A stretch of DNA of 64,000 bases, taken from positions 62,001-126,000 of the forward strand of contig NZ_JAOEGB010000002.1 in NCBI RefSeq assembly GCF_025420585.1, in the 5' to 3' direction. The position numbers and the translations under genes are program-made. This document shows positions 8,527-17,082 of the stretch, piece by piece. The notes under the pieces were generated by a model, which was given only the letters and a program-made list of their open reading frames with translations, was not told the origin of the DNA and ran no database searches. The stretch is from Planotetraspora sp. A-T 1434 (GTDB taxonomy: Bacteria; Actinomycetota; Actinomycetes; Streptosporangiales; Streptosporangiaceae). Every line of letters starts with the position of its first letter. The stretch's first letter is position 1.

Positions 8527-8957
8527 CTCCGGGCCCTCTCCTTCATCACGTCGATATCGGTCTTGAAGCTCTGGATCGCCTTTTCGGGAGTCGGCGGGGT
8601 CGCCCTGGACACCTGGCGCTTACCGACCAGGCCGACCACCCCGGCCACGAGAAGCAGCGCGGCGCCCACGATCAGGGCGCTCGCCCACGCGGGCAGCACC
8701 ATCGCGAGCGCGATGATCGCCGCGGCCACGAGGGAGCCCCCGCCGTAGAGGGCCACGACGCCCGCGCCGCCGAGCATCCCGGCGCCGACTCCCGCGCGCT
8801 TGCCCTTCTCCGTCATCTCCAGTCGCGCCAGCCGCAGCTCGTCTCTGACGAGGCGGGAGACGTCCTCGGACAGACGCCGGACGAGTTCGCCGGTGGACAG
8901 AGTTTCCCTCTGATTAGGCACCCGATCGGTCACCTGATTGGTCGCCTGATTGGTCAT
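8523..8957 (-). CDS. DUF1469 (YqjE/'phage holin family') membrane protein
   Basis: A 144-aa protein of the actinobacterial DUF1469 family, often labelled phage holin family, though nothing here is phage-related. A cytoplasmic segment (LVRRLSEDVSRLVRDELRLA) precedes two hydrophobic helices (about residues 65-90 and 95-115). The ATG at 8957 is preceded by GGGAGG at good spacing; an upstream in-frame ATG at 8975 would place that site inside the gene. The N-terminus has a short Asn-Gln repeat (NQATNQVTDRVPNQ) from 12-bp DNA repeats. It is co-translated with DUF3618. Confidence 0.8.
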   Translation of the reverse strand: MTNQATNQVTDRVPNQRETLSTGELVRRLSEDVSRLVRDELRLARLEMTEKGKRAGVGAGMLGGAGVVALYGGGSLVAAAIIALAMVLPAWASALIVGAALLLVAGVVGLVGKRQVSRATPPTPEKAIQSFKTDIDVMKERARR

Positions 8958-9138
8958 GGCCGGCCTCCCTTCCAAGTTGGGAAGCGACTACCCCCAGGCG
9001 AGAGCCCTAACCACCGATGTCGGGACGGTGAACATAGAAATGTCACGATACGGCGGAGTTCTCACCGGCTCCCGGCAAAGATGGGGAGAAGGAAGCGCGG
9101 CCGCGCTGCTACGGTTTCGGTGGCGAAAGGGGGCAGCG

Positions 9139-12100
9139 GTGCTGGTGGTCCACGGAACCTGGGTCGGCGGCAGGCTGGCGCTCTGGGCCGAGGACTCCTC
9201 GCTCGTGTCCCCGAGCCCTTCAGAGCCCCCGAGCCCTTCAAAGTCCCCGAGCCCTTCAAAGTCCCCGAGCCCTTCGAAGTCCCCGGGCGCCTCCAAGTCT
9301 CCGAGTGCTTCCAGGGCGCGGAGCGTCTCCAAGGCGCGCCCGCATCCCTTCGCGGCCTCCGCGACCGGCATCGCCGCCGAGCTGTCCTCCTGGGGAGACG
9401 CCGGGGCCGCGGTCTCCGGCAAGGCGGCCGAGTCCGAGCTGACCATGCTGCTCCCCGGTTCGGCGAAGAGCCCCCTGCCCTCCCCCGAGTCGGGAGTGAG
9501 CGTCAAGGCCCGCGCTCCCGCGATCGGCCGCTGGCTCGTGCCCGTACTACTGGTCGAGCCGCCCGCCGCGCTCGGCCTGCTCGACGCCGTGGACGAGATC
9601 GCCCACTTGCCGGCGGCCGCGTACGAGCCGGGCGAGTCCCTCGACGGCGCGCCGGTTCCCGGAGCCTCCCTGCGCTACCTCGCCGTCGTCGCCGCGGCCG
9701 CCCGCGACCTCGTATGGCGGGGCCGGGTGCTGCCCCAGCTCGTCACCGAGGAGGACGGCTACGCGGCCCGCTGGCTGCCGGTGCTGACCGGCGCCGACGC
9801 CGCCCGCTTCCGGGAGCTCGCCACCGCGATGCCCCCGGTATGCCGGGCCGCCGGAGAGGAGCGGCCCTCCGCGCACGTGCTCGGCGACGCCCTGGTCGGG
9901 CTCGCCGACGCGGCGGTACGGCAGGCGCTCCCCGAGCGGCTGCTCCTCGGGCATCGCCCGGGCGCCCGGAGCCCGCTGGCCGACCGTTGGATGGTCGCCC
10001 TCACCGCGGAGAGCGCCGCGCTTCCCGGCGTGCCGCCGAAGGAGGCCGACGAGCTGGTCAGGCCGCTGGAGCAGTGGTTCACGCAGGCGCAGCGGTCCCA
10101 CGGCCCGTTCCGGGTGAGCTTCCGCCTCAGGGAGCCCCCGAAGGACGACGCGCCCTGGGAGGTCGAGTTCGCCGTCCAGTCCACCGAGGATCCCAGCCTC
10201 TACCTGCCCGCTTCGCTCATCTGGGCGGGTGAGACCGTGCCGGGCCTCAGCGGCCGGCCCGAGGAGACCCTGCTCACGGGCCTCGGCCGGGCGGCCCGCC
10301 TCTACCCGAAGGTGGAGGACGCCCTGCGCGGCGTACGGCCGGCGTCGGTCGAGCTGGACATGGCGGAGGCCTTCTATTTCCTCCGCCACGCCGCTCCCCT
10401 TCTCCAGGCGGCCGGGTTCGGCGTCCAGCTCCCGGCCTGGGCGGGCAAGACCAGGCTCGGGCTCAAGCTGACCACCAGGTCGAAGAAGCAGGGGCCGGGA
10501 GCCGTGGCCGCTCAGGGCTTCGGGCTCGGCCAGCTCGTGAACTTCCGCGTCGACCTGGCCGTCGGCGACGAGACGATCACGGAGGAGGAGCTCGCCGAGC
10601 TGGCCCGGCTCAAGGTGCCCCTCGTCCGCGTGCGGGGGCAGTGGGTCGAGCTGGACGACCGGCAGCTCGGCGCCGCGCTGAAGGCCGTGGAGCGCCGCCG
10701 TGCGGGCGAGATGACGGTCGGCGAGGTCCTCCAGGAGGTCGTCCACGGAGGAGACGACGACCTGCCCATGGTGGAGGTCGACGCCGACGGCCTGCTCGGC
10801 GACCTGCTGTCCGGCGAGGCCGATCGCCGCCTCCAGCCGGTGGCCACCCCGGACGGCTTCCACGGCACCCTGCGCCCCTATCAGGAACGCGGCCTGTCCT
10901 GGCTCACCTTCATGTCCGAAATCGGCCTCGGCGGCATCCTCGCCGACGACATGGGCTTGGGTAAAACCCTACAAACGTTGTCTTTGTTACTAAACGAGCG
11001 AAACGGACATGCCGCGCCGGGGGCGACGTTGCTGGTGTGCCCGATGTCGCTGCTGAGCAACTGGCAGAAGGAGGCGGCGAGGTTCGCCCCGTCGCTCGAC
11101 GTCTACCTGCATCACGGCACGGCGCGGCTGCGCGACGAGGAGCTCGCCGAGCGGGTGGGCCGGGCCGACCTGGTCCTCACGACGTACGGCACGGCGCTGC
11201 GTGACCGGGAGGCCCTCGCCGGTTTCCCCTGGGGCCGGGTCGTCTGCGACGAGGCTCAGGCGATCAAGAACAGCGCGGCCAGGCAGGCGCAGGCCGTACG
11301 GTCGATTCCGGCGCGGACGAGGCTCGCGCTGACCGGCACGCCGGTCGAGAACCATCTGGCCGAGCTGTGGTCGATCATGGAGTTCTGCAACCCCGGCCTG
11401 CTCGGGTCGGTCAGAACGTTCCGCGAGCGCTATCAGGAGCCGATCGAACGGGAGGGCGACGAGACGGCGACCGCGGCGCTCCGCCGGGCCACCGGGCCGT
11501 TCGTGCTGCGAAGGCTCAAGACCGACAAGACGATCATCTCCGATCTGCCGGACAAGATGGAGATGAAGGTCTGGTGCACCCTCACCCCGGAGCAGGCCAC
11601 CCTCTACCAGGCCGTCGTGGAGGACATGCTGGGCCGCATCGAAGACAGCGAGGGCATCGAACGGCACGGCAACGTGCTGGCCGCCATGACCAAGCTCAAG
11701 CAGGTGTGCAACCACCCGGCCCACCTGCTCAAGGACGGCTCGCGGCTGCCCGGCCGCTCCGGCAAGCTGGCCCGGCTGGAGGAGCTGGCCGAGGAGATCG
11801 TCGCCGAGGGCGACAAGGCTCTGGTCTTCACGCAGTACGCCGAGTTCGGGACGATGCTCCAGCCGTACCTCGCGGCGCATCTGGACCGGCCGGTGCTCTG
11901 GCTGCACGGCGGGCTGCCGAAGGCGCGGCGCGACGCGCTGGTCGAGCGGTTCCAGAGCGACGACGAGCCGATGGTGTTCCTCCTGTCGCTCAAGGCCGCG
12001 GGCACCGGGCTGAACCTGACGGCGGCCAACCACGTCGTCCACGTGGACCGGTGGTGGAACCCGGCCGTGGAGGACCAGGCGACCGACCGGGCGTTCCGGA

Positions 12101-12294
12101 TCGGGCAGACTAAGAACGTGCAGGTCAGGAAGTTCATCTGCGTGGGCACGCTGGAGGAGCGGATCGACGAGATGATCGAGCGCAAGAAGGCGCTGGCCGA
12201 GAGCGTCGTCGGCACCGGGGAGGACTGGATCGCCACCCTGTCGACCGCGGAGCTGCGCGAGCTGTTCCGCCTCTCCCCCGAGGCGGTGAGCTGA
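9139..12294 (+). CDS. SNF2/HepA-family DEAD-like helicase
   Basis: A 1051-aa Swi2/Snf2 ATPase of the bacterial HepA type. The N-terminal 500 residues form the SNF2-associated (DUF3670-like) region. The helicase core follows, with Walker A DDMGLGKT near residue 605, CDEAQAIKN near 705, TGTPVENHLAELWSIM, and in the second lobe VFTQYAEF, HGGLPKARR, LSLKAAGTGLNLT and DRAFRIGQ. The GTG at 9139 follows AAAGGGGG. Residues about 25-66 hold a Pro-Ser-Lys minisatellite (unit PSPSKS, 18-bp DNA repeat from 9211) that looks like a lineage-specific expansion. The gene is 5 nt from the SWIM-domain gene, a common actinobacterial pair thought to act on DNA or nucleoprotein. Confidence 0.92.
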   Translation: MLVVHGTWVGGRLALWAEDSSLVSPSPSEPPSPSKSPSPSKSPSPSKSPGASKSPSASRARSVSKARPHPFAASATGIAAELSSWGDAGAAVSGKAAESELTMLLPGSAKSPLPSPESGVSVKARAPAIGRWLVPVLLVEPPAALGLLDAVDEIAHLPAAAYEPGESLDGAPVPGASLRYLAVVAAAARDLVWRGRVLPQLVTEEDGYAARWLPVLTGADAARFRELATAMPPVCRAAGEERPSAHVLGDALVGLADAAVRQALPERLLLGHRPGARSPLADRWMVALTAESAALPGVPPKEADELVRPLEQWFTQAQRSHGPFRVSFRLREPPKDDAPWEVEFAVQSTEDPSLYLPASLIWAGETVPGLSGRPEETLLTGLGRAARLYPKVEDALRGVRPASVELDMAEAFYFLRHAAPLLQAAGFGVQLPAWAGKTRLGLKLTTRSKKQGPGAVAAQGFGLGQLVNFRVDLAVGDETITEEELAELARLKVPLVRVRGQWVELDDRQLGAALKAVERRRAGEMTVGEVLQEVVHGGDDDLPMVEVDADGLLGDLLSGEADRRLQPVATPDGFHGTLRPYQERGLSWLTFMSEIGLGGILADDMGLGKTLQTLSLLLNERNGHAAPGATLLVCPMSLLSNWQKEAARFAPSLDVYLHHGTARLRDEELAERVGRADLVLTTYGTALRDREALAGFPWGRVVCDEAQAIKNSAARQAQAVRSIPARTRLALTGTPVENHLAELWSIMEFCNPGLLGSVRTFRERYQEPIEREGDETATAALRRATGPFVLRRLKTDKTIISDLPDKMEMKVWCTLTPEQATLYQAVVEDMLGRIEDSEGIERHGNVLAAMTKLKQVCNHPAHLLKDGSRLPGRSGKLARLEELAEEIVAEGDKALVFTQYAEFGTMLQPYLAAHLDRPVLWLHGGLPKARRDALVERFQSDDEPMVFLLSLKAAGTGLNLTAANHVVHVDRWWNPAVEDQATDRAFRIGQTKNVQVRKFICVGTLEERIDEMIERKKALAESVVGTGEDWIATLSTAELRELFRLSPEAVS
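9211..9336 (+). repeat. 18-bp coding minisatellite in the SNF2 gene
   Basis: About seven units of 18 bp (first unit CCGAGCCCTTCAGAGCCC), with later units diverging. It encodes a PSPSKS-like repeat near the N-terminus. Confidence 0.8.
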
Positions 12295-12299
12295 GCCTG

Positions 12300-13148
12300 A
12301 TGGACGGCCTGAAGGCGCGGGGCAGGCGCGGGACCATGGGCGAGCGGTGGTGGTCGCGGCGGTTCATCGACATCCTGGAGAGCATCTGCGACAAGGGCCG
12401 GTTGAGCCGGGGGCGCTCCTACGCCCGCGCGGGCAACGTGCTCGATCTCGACATCGCGCCCGGGCTGGTCAGGTCGCGCGTGCAGGGCTCGCGGCCCGAG
12501 CCGTACGACGTGGTGATCGAGATCGCGGCGTACGGCGCGGCCGACTGGGAGCGGCTGACGGAGGCGCTGGGCGCCCAGGCGCTCTACCGGGCCAAGCTGC
12601 TGGCCGGGGAGATGCCCCGGGAGATCGAGGACGTGTTCAGCGAGTGCGGCCTGCCGCTGTTCCCCTCCTCCAACCAGCAAGACGACGAGCAGGGCCTGGA
12701 GATGGAGTGCTCCTGCCCCGACTGGGGCTTCCCGTGCAAGCACCTGTCGGCGGTGCTCTACCTGCTCGCCGAGCGGTTCGACGACGACCCTTTCCTCGTG
12801 CTGGCCTGGCGCGGGATGGCCAAGGAGACCCTGCTCGACGACCTCCGCGAGGTCCCCGGCCAGAACACGGAGGATGTGCCGTTCGCCGAACGGCTGGCCG
12901 ACTTCTACGAGCCGGGCACCTCGCTGGCCCGGCTGAGGAGCCAGACGTCGCAGGCGCCGGCTCCGCCGGAATTGCTGCTGCGGACGCTCGACCCGCCGCC
13001 GATCAGGGTGAGGCACATCCCGATCCTCGACCTGCTGCGCCCCGCCTACCGGCGCCTCGGCGATGCGCAAAACCTCACCGATCCAGGAACCCTCACCGAT
13101 TCAGGAAGCCTCACTGATCCACGAAGTGCTGGGGAACCATCACCCTGA
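12300..13148 (+). CDS. SWIM zinc-finger protein
   Basis: A 282-aa protein with an intact SWIM zinc-binding motif CSCPDWGFPCKH at residues 137-148 (CxCx(n)CxH), followed by LSAVLYLLAERFDDDPF as in the actinobacterial SWIM family next to SNF2 helicases. SWIM domains bind DNA or protein; here the likely partner is the helicase 5 nt upstream. An internal ATG at 12336 (MGERWWSRRF) may be the true start, because RWWSRRF is where the family similarity begins. The C-terminus is odd: three 18-bp repeats (LTDPGTLTDSGSLTDP) carry the frame 38 bp into the convergent lipid-kinase gene. Confidence 0.88.
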   Translation: MDGLKARGRRGTMGERWWSRRFIDILESICDKGRLSRGRSYARAGNVLDLDIAPGLVRSRVQGSRPEPYDVVIEIAAYGAADWERLTEALGAQALYRAKLLAGEMPREIEDVFSECGLPLFPSSNQQDDEQGLEMECSCPDWGFPCKHLSAVLYLLAERFDDDPFLVLAWRGMAKETLLDDLREVPGQNTEDVPFAERLADFYEPGTSLARLRSQTSQAPAPPELLLRTLDPPPIRVRHIPILDLLRPAYRRLGDAQNLTDPGTLTDSGSLTDPRSAGEPSP

Positions 13149-14046
13149 CGCCGTTCGGGATGGTCTTGATCACCAGTGGGGTGCGCAGCCGTACCTCGCC
13201 GTCGATGTCGGCGGCCATCGGGGGGTCGGTCTCCAGCAGCATCTCCCGGCCGGTGAGGAACGGGCCGCCCGCGAGGCTGCGCCACCGGCCGGTGGTGGCC
13301 CGCACGAGGGTCTCGCCGACCAGCCTCAGCCGCTTGCCCGATCCGAGCTGGTAGGCGACGAGGCTGTGGTTGTCGATGCCGGCGTCCCTGGCGATCTGCC
13401 AGCCGCCGTGGAAGCGGCCGTTGGCGACGTTGAGCTGGTGAGTCAGCAGTTCGTGGCGCCTGCCGTCCACGGTGATGTACGCGCGGAACGGCCGGTGGCC
13501 GGGGAGGATCGTCATGGCGGTCAGCGGGTAGGCGGCCCTGCCGAGCAGCCGTTTGAGCCAGGGGCGGACGGTGCCGGCGACCTCGGCGGAGACTCCGAAA
13601 CTCGCGAGGTTGGCGAAGGGGCGGTCGCCGCACAGGCCGAGGTCGATGTCGGCGACCTTGCCCGCGGTGAACACGCGGATCGCGCCGGGCAGGTCGAGCG
13701 GCAGGCCGAGGCTGCGGGCGAAGTTGTTGGTGGTCCCGAGCGGGAGCACGCCGAGGGCGACGTCCCGGCCGGCGACGTGCCTGATCGAGCTGCTCAGCGT
13801 GCCGTCCCCGCCGCCCACGACGAGGAGGTCCGGCTCGGCTGAGAGCGCGCGGAGCAGGGTCTCCCGCAGCCGGCTCGGGTCCGTCACCTGGTGGATCCCG
13901 GTCAGGTCGAAACCGGCGGCGCGGAGCAGCCGTAAGACCTCGGCGTAGTGGCGGCGGCCCCGGCGGGACCGGGTGTTCACCACCACGGCGGCCCGCCGTT
14001 TGTCGTGGATCGCCGCCGTGTGGTCCGCCTTGCTTCGCATGATCAC
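13111..14046 (-). CDS. Diacylglycerol/lipid kinase (DAGK_cat)
   Basis: A 311-aa cytoplasmic lipid kinase of the DgkB/YegS type. The nucleotide-binding motif VVGGGDGTLS is at residues 77-85, followed by GVLPLGTTNNFARSLGLP and DIDLGLCGDRPFANLASFG, all family hallmarks; the N-terminal VVVNTRS is the first strand. It would phosphorylate diacylglycerol or a related lipid. The start is either GTG 14046 or ATG 14040; both lie in TGTGATCATGCG, which resembles the core of the intergenic repeat family. Its 3' end overlaps the SWIM gene by 38 bp, tail to tail. Confidence 0.88.
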   Translation of the reverse strand: MIMRSKADHTAAIHDKRRAAVVVNTRSRRGRRHYAEVLRLLRAAGFDLTGIHQVTDPSRLRETLLRALSAEPDLLVVGGGDGTLSSSIRHVAGRDVALGVLPLGTTNNFARSLGLPLDLPGAIRVFTAGKVADIDLGLCGDRPFANLASFGVSAEVAGTVRPWLKRLLGRAAYPLTAMTILPGHRPFRAYITVDGRRHELLTHQLNVANGRFHGGWQIARDAGIDNHSLVAYQLGSGKRLRLVGETLVRATTGRWRSLAGGPFLTGREMLLETDPPMAADIDGEVRLRTPLVIKTIPNGVRVMVPQHFVDQ

Positions 14047-14082
14047 ATGCTAGGCGGGCGCGCCGGATGCCGCGCGCATGGT

Positions 14083-14115
14083 CGTGCCCGGCGGCCGCTC
14101 GGGCCGCCGGGCACG
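14083..14115 (-). terminator. Strong hairpin terminator after the M6 protease gene
   Basis: A perfect 14-bp stem (CGTGCCCGGCGGCC at 14083-14096 with its complement at 14102-14115) around a 5-nt loop, 21 nt past the stop of the minus-strand protease gene. There is no U-run, as is usual for actinobacterial terminators. Confidence 0.7.
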
Positions 14116-14136
14116 ATCACAGTGCTTACTTCTCGC

Positions 14137-16887
14137 CTACTTCTTGGCTGGGGTGACCTGGACGAGCACGCCCAGGTTGCCGGGCAGCGGGCTGATCAGC
14201 TTGAGCTGGACGCCGAGCTGCTTGCCCTCGTCACCCGGGTTGCCGGTGCCGAGGACGCTGCCGATGTCGGCGCCGTACAGCTCCGTGGCCGGGGTGCCGT
14301 CCTCGTGGACGACCCGGGTGGTGTACGGCTGGTTGTCCTTGGACGGCACGACCGTGGAGGCGTCGCGCAGCCGGTAGTACAGCTTGCCGTTCCGGGCCTC
14401 GATGCCGGGGTACCAGCCCTTGGCGTCGGTGAAGGTCGTCACCGCCGGGAGCTTGCCGAACGAGGTGCAGTACTCCGTGAACGGCTCGCCCTCGAGGCAC
14501 TCCTTGAACGGGTAGGTGCCGGCGAAGTTGAACGCCGCGTTGGACGACTGCGGGCGGGATGCCAGGTTCTTCAGCGTAGACGGGTCCTTCGCGGCCGCCT
14601 CGCCCGTACGGCGGAGCGGGTCGAAGTGCGAGTCCACGATGAGGAGCTGACCCTTCGGCCCCACGGACGGCAGGTCGAAGGTGCTGTCACCGACGACGTT
14701 GGTGCCACGGGCGGTGTCGCGGTACCAGACGAGCAGGCCGGGCGCGTTGTACTTGATCTTCTCGACCTTCCAGGCGCCGTCGCGCAGGTAGGTCGTGTCG
14801 TAGGCGTACTGCAGGCCCTTGTCGAAGCCGTCGAAGTTGCGCCACTCGGCCAGGTAGTACTGCGCGGCCTGGGTCTGGCCCGGGTGGATCACGAAACCGG
14901 CGCCGGAGGTGTCGGTGAAGGTGCCCTTGGTGGCGGTCCACCCGTTGGCGCCGCCCTCGACGTCGTCGCTCCACACCGTCGTCCCGCCGTTGGTCAGCGA
15001 GAAGTCGTCGTTGAACCAGCCGCGGCCGACGGTCGCCGCGTCCGTGGCGTACCGGAGGCGGAACTGCACCTGCTTGCCCGCGAACGGGGCGAGATCGACG
15101 TAGAGGTGCGCCCAGCCGCCGCTCTCGCCGGTGACGCCGTACTTCTTGTGACCGTAGTCGACCAGGCGGCCGTTGGGGTCGGTGTAGTCGTCACCGGTGG
15201 AGGCGAGGGTGCCGTCCTCCTTGTAGACCTTCTGCTCGGTCCAGGTCGCGCCGCCGTCGGCGGAGACCTCGGCGAAGCCGTAGTCCCAGTCCTGCTCGAT
15301 GCCCCAGTCGCTCCACCACCAGAACTTCTCGTCCGCCCCGGCGGGCACGTCGAGCGTGCGGGTCAGCCGGGTGTCGGCCCAGTTCTGGTCGGCGTTCGAC
15401 CACCACAGGTTGGAGCCGCTGTGCGGGGTGGACAGGACGACGTGCTTGTCCGGGAGGTTGATCCGGAGGCCGTCCTCGGTGCCCTTGGGCGTGCGGGAGG
15501 TCTGGCCGATCGCCACGAGCTTCGCGGCGTCGCCGGGGTTCACGATCTTGGGGTTGGCCCAGCCGAGCACCCACTTGTCCCAGAGGCCCATGTGGGTCGG
15601 CAGCGACTGGAAGATCGGCCCGGAGTGGGAGCCGCTGGACATGAGGTCCCAGAAGTCCACGTCGGAGTCGCCGGCGCCGGAGGTGTCGTAGAGGTCCGGC
15701 AGGCCGAGGTCGTGGCCGTACTCGTGGGCGAACACGCCCACGCCGGCGTCCTCCGGCTGGAGGATGTAGTTCGAGATCTTCACGTTCGTGCCCGGCACGG
15801 TGTAGCCGCCGGTCACGTCGCTGGAGTGGGCCCACAGGGCGAACGTGCCCTGCGCTCCGCCGCCGCCGGACTTGTCCTCACCGGCGTGGATCAGCACGAG
15901 GTGGTCGACGACGCCGTCGGGCTCGTCGTAGTTCCCGTCGCCGTCGACGTCGCCGACGTCCTCCTTGTCGTAGTCGGCCCACGGGAACGACGGGTTCTGG
16001 GCCGCCAGGGCGTTCACCGCGTCGATCGGGAGCTGGGCCGCGCCGCGCGGGTTGTCCGGGTGGCCGGCCATCTCCTGCGGGTAGGTGCCGCACTTGCCCG
16101 CGCCGTACCACGCCTCGGAGTGCGGGACCTTGAGCCAGCCGACCGCCTGGCCGGTGACGGTGTAGGCGCCCTTCGACAGCTCCTCGTACATGTTCTTCAT
16201 GGTGGAGCCGGAGATGTCGATGCCCTTCTTGCCGTCCCGGGGGTCGGTCAGGTCCGGGCGGACCCGGGTGGTGATCCCCTTGGAGGTGTAGAGCATGTTG
16301 TTGTAGTGGGCCGTGTTGAAGTCGGCCACCCACATCGAGTTGTTGTCCTTCCCGCCGCCGGCCACGGTGGCCGGGTTCGGGATGGTGTTGTGCACCGGGC
16401 CGTTGAGCTTGGTGCCGGCCGGCTCGGTCACGCAGTCGTCGACGTCGTCGATGCTCTTGGGGTGCGACCAGCCGGAGAAGTCGTCGTCCGCCTTGTCGTT
16501 GAACTCGACGAGCAGGGTGAGCAGCTTGGCCGTCTTGGTGGTCCCCGCCTTCTTGTAGATGAAGTCGAAGGGGTTCTTACCGGTCCTGAGGGCCTGCTTC
16601 TCGTGCTTGACCAGCTCACGCGCGGCCACGGGGTTGCCGGCGGCGAACTTGTGGTCGATGGCGGTCGCCACCCCGGCGGTGCGCCGGGCCCCCTTGGCCT
16701 GCACCTCCTCGTTGTAGGTGGTGACGTCGCCCTGCACACGCGGGGGCGCGAAGTTGATGTAGTGGTCCTTCGCCGAGGGCTGGTAGGACGCCCCGGGGGT
16801 GGTCGCGCTCGCGGCGGTGGCGAGTCCTCCCGCCACCAGGCCGACGACCGGCACGATCGCGACAAGACGCCGCAGTTTGCTGGACAA
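14137..16887 (-). CDS. Secreted immune inhibitor A-like M6 metalloprotease
   Basis: A 916-aa exported zinc protease of the M6 (InhA) family. A Sec signal peptide (SSKLRRLVAIVPVVG, then a hydrophobic core and ATAASATTPG) is followed by a pro-region, then the catalytic motif HEYGHDLGLPD near residue 390 (HExxHxxGxxD), with the Met-turn region DFWDLMSSG. The C-terminal half contains beta-rich regions (WTEQKVY, FRLRYATDA) as in full-length InhA proteins. I start it at TTG 16887 because GGAAGG lies 6 nt upstream and the signal peptide begins there; an ATG at 16923 has no ribosome-binding site. Three 11-bp direct repeats lie in its promoter. A role in extracellular protein degradation is likely. 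Confidence 0.9.
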   Translation of the reverse strand: MSSKLRRLVAIVPVVGLVAGGLATAASATTPGASYQPSAKDHYINFAPPRVQGDVTTYNEEVQAKGARRTAGVATAIDHKFAAGNPVAARELVKHEKQALRTGKNPFDFIYKKAGTTKTAKLLTLLVEFNDKADDDFSGWSHPKSIDDVDDCVTEPAGTKLNGPVHNTIPNPATVAGGGKDNNSMWVADFNTAHYNNMLYTSKGITTRVRPDLTDPRDGKKGIDISGSTMKNMYEELSKGAYTVTGQAVGWLKVPHSEAWYGAGKCGTYPQEMAGHPDNPRGAAQLPIDAVNALAAQNPSFPWADYDKEDVGDVDGDGNYDEPDGVVDHLVLIHAGEDKSGGGGAQGTFALWAHSSDVTGGYTVPGTNVKISNYILQPEDAGVGVFAHEYGHDLGLPDLYDTSGAGDSDVDFWDLMSSGSHSGPIFQSLPTHMGLWDKWVLGWANPKIVNPGDAAKLVAIGQTSRTPKGTEDGLRINLPDKHVVLSTPHSGSNLWWSNADQNWADTRLTRTLDVPAGADEKFWWWSDWGIEQDWDYGFAEVSADGGATWTEQKVYKEDGTLASTGDDYTDPNGRLVDYGHKKYGVTGESGGWAHLYVDLAPFAGKQVQFRLRYATDAATVGRGWFNDDFSLTNGGTTVWSDDVEGGANGWTATKGTFTDTSGAGFVIHPGQTQAAQYYLAEWRNFDGFDKGLQYAYDTTYLRDGAWKVEKIKYNAPGLLVWYRDTARGTNVVGDSTFDLPSVGPKGQLLIVDSHFDPLRRTGEAAAKDPSTLKNLASRPQSSNAAFNFAGTYPFKECLEGEPFTEYCTSFGKLPAVTTFTDAKGWYPGIEARNGKLYYRLRDASTVVPSKDNQPYTTRVVHEDGTPATELYGADIGSVLGTGNPGDEGKQLGVQLKLISPLPGNLGVLVQVTPAKK

Positions 16888-16958
16888 CCAGATCCTTCCC
16901 CGCCCGGGTTCTCCGGACGCCATGCGAGGACGCGCCGAGATGAGCGCGCAGGCGCGAC

Positions 16959-17009
16959 CTTAAAGAGCAGTTAAAGGGAAGGTAAAGACCGTCCACTGAA
17001 GGTTGTCAA
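16959..17009 (-). promoter_or_regulatory. Protease promoter with three 11-bp-spaced direct repeats
   Basis: On the minus strand a -35 TTGACA (17009-17004) is followed 19 nt later by TACCTT. Three heptamers, CTTTACC, CTTTAAC and CTTTAAG, recur at exactly 11-bp spacing (plus-strand TAAAG at 16961, 16972, 16983). The heptamer plus 4-nt spacer layout is that of OmpR-family response-regulator sites such as Pho boxes, but the sequence is not a canonical Pho box. Confidence 0.5.
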
Positions 17010-17082
17010 AACGTGATGTATCCCGAAAAGATCCGGAACGTACGGTTACCACCCCCTTGCGGCCTGGCCGTACAGTCCAGAT

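Noticed and set aside
8523-8957. 'Phage holin' annotation as evidence of a prophage
   Set aside because: DUF1469 is a common chromosomal actinobacterial membrane family, and no phage structural, integrase or lysin gene is near.
14036-14047. Single CGCATGATCACA, near-identical to the repeat core, at the start of the lipid kinase gene
   Set aside because: Only one copy, no 52-53 bp partner and no filler similarity, so it may be chance; it could be a solo remnant.
13948-16974. A plus-strand open frame of 1008 codons opposite the M6 protease
   Set aside because: Long antisense frames are expected in high-GC DNA. The minus strand has signal peptide, HExxH motif and family features; the plus strand has none.
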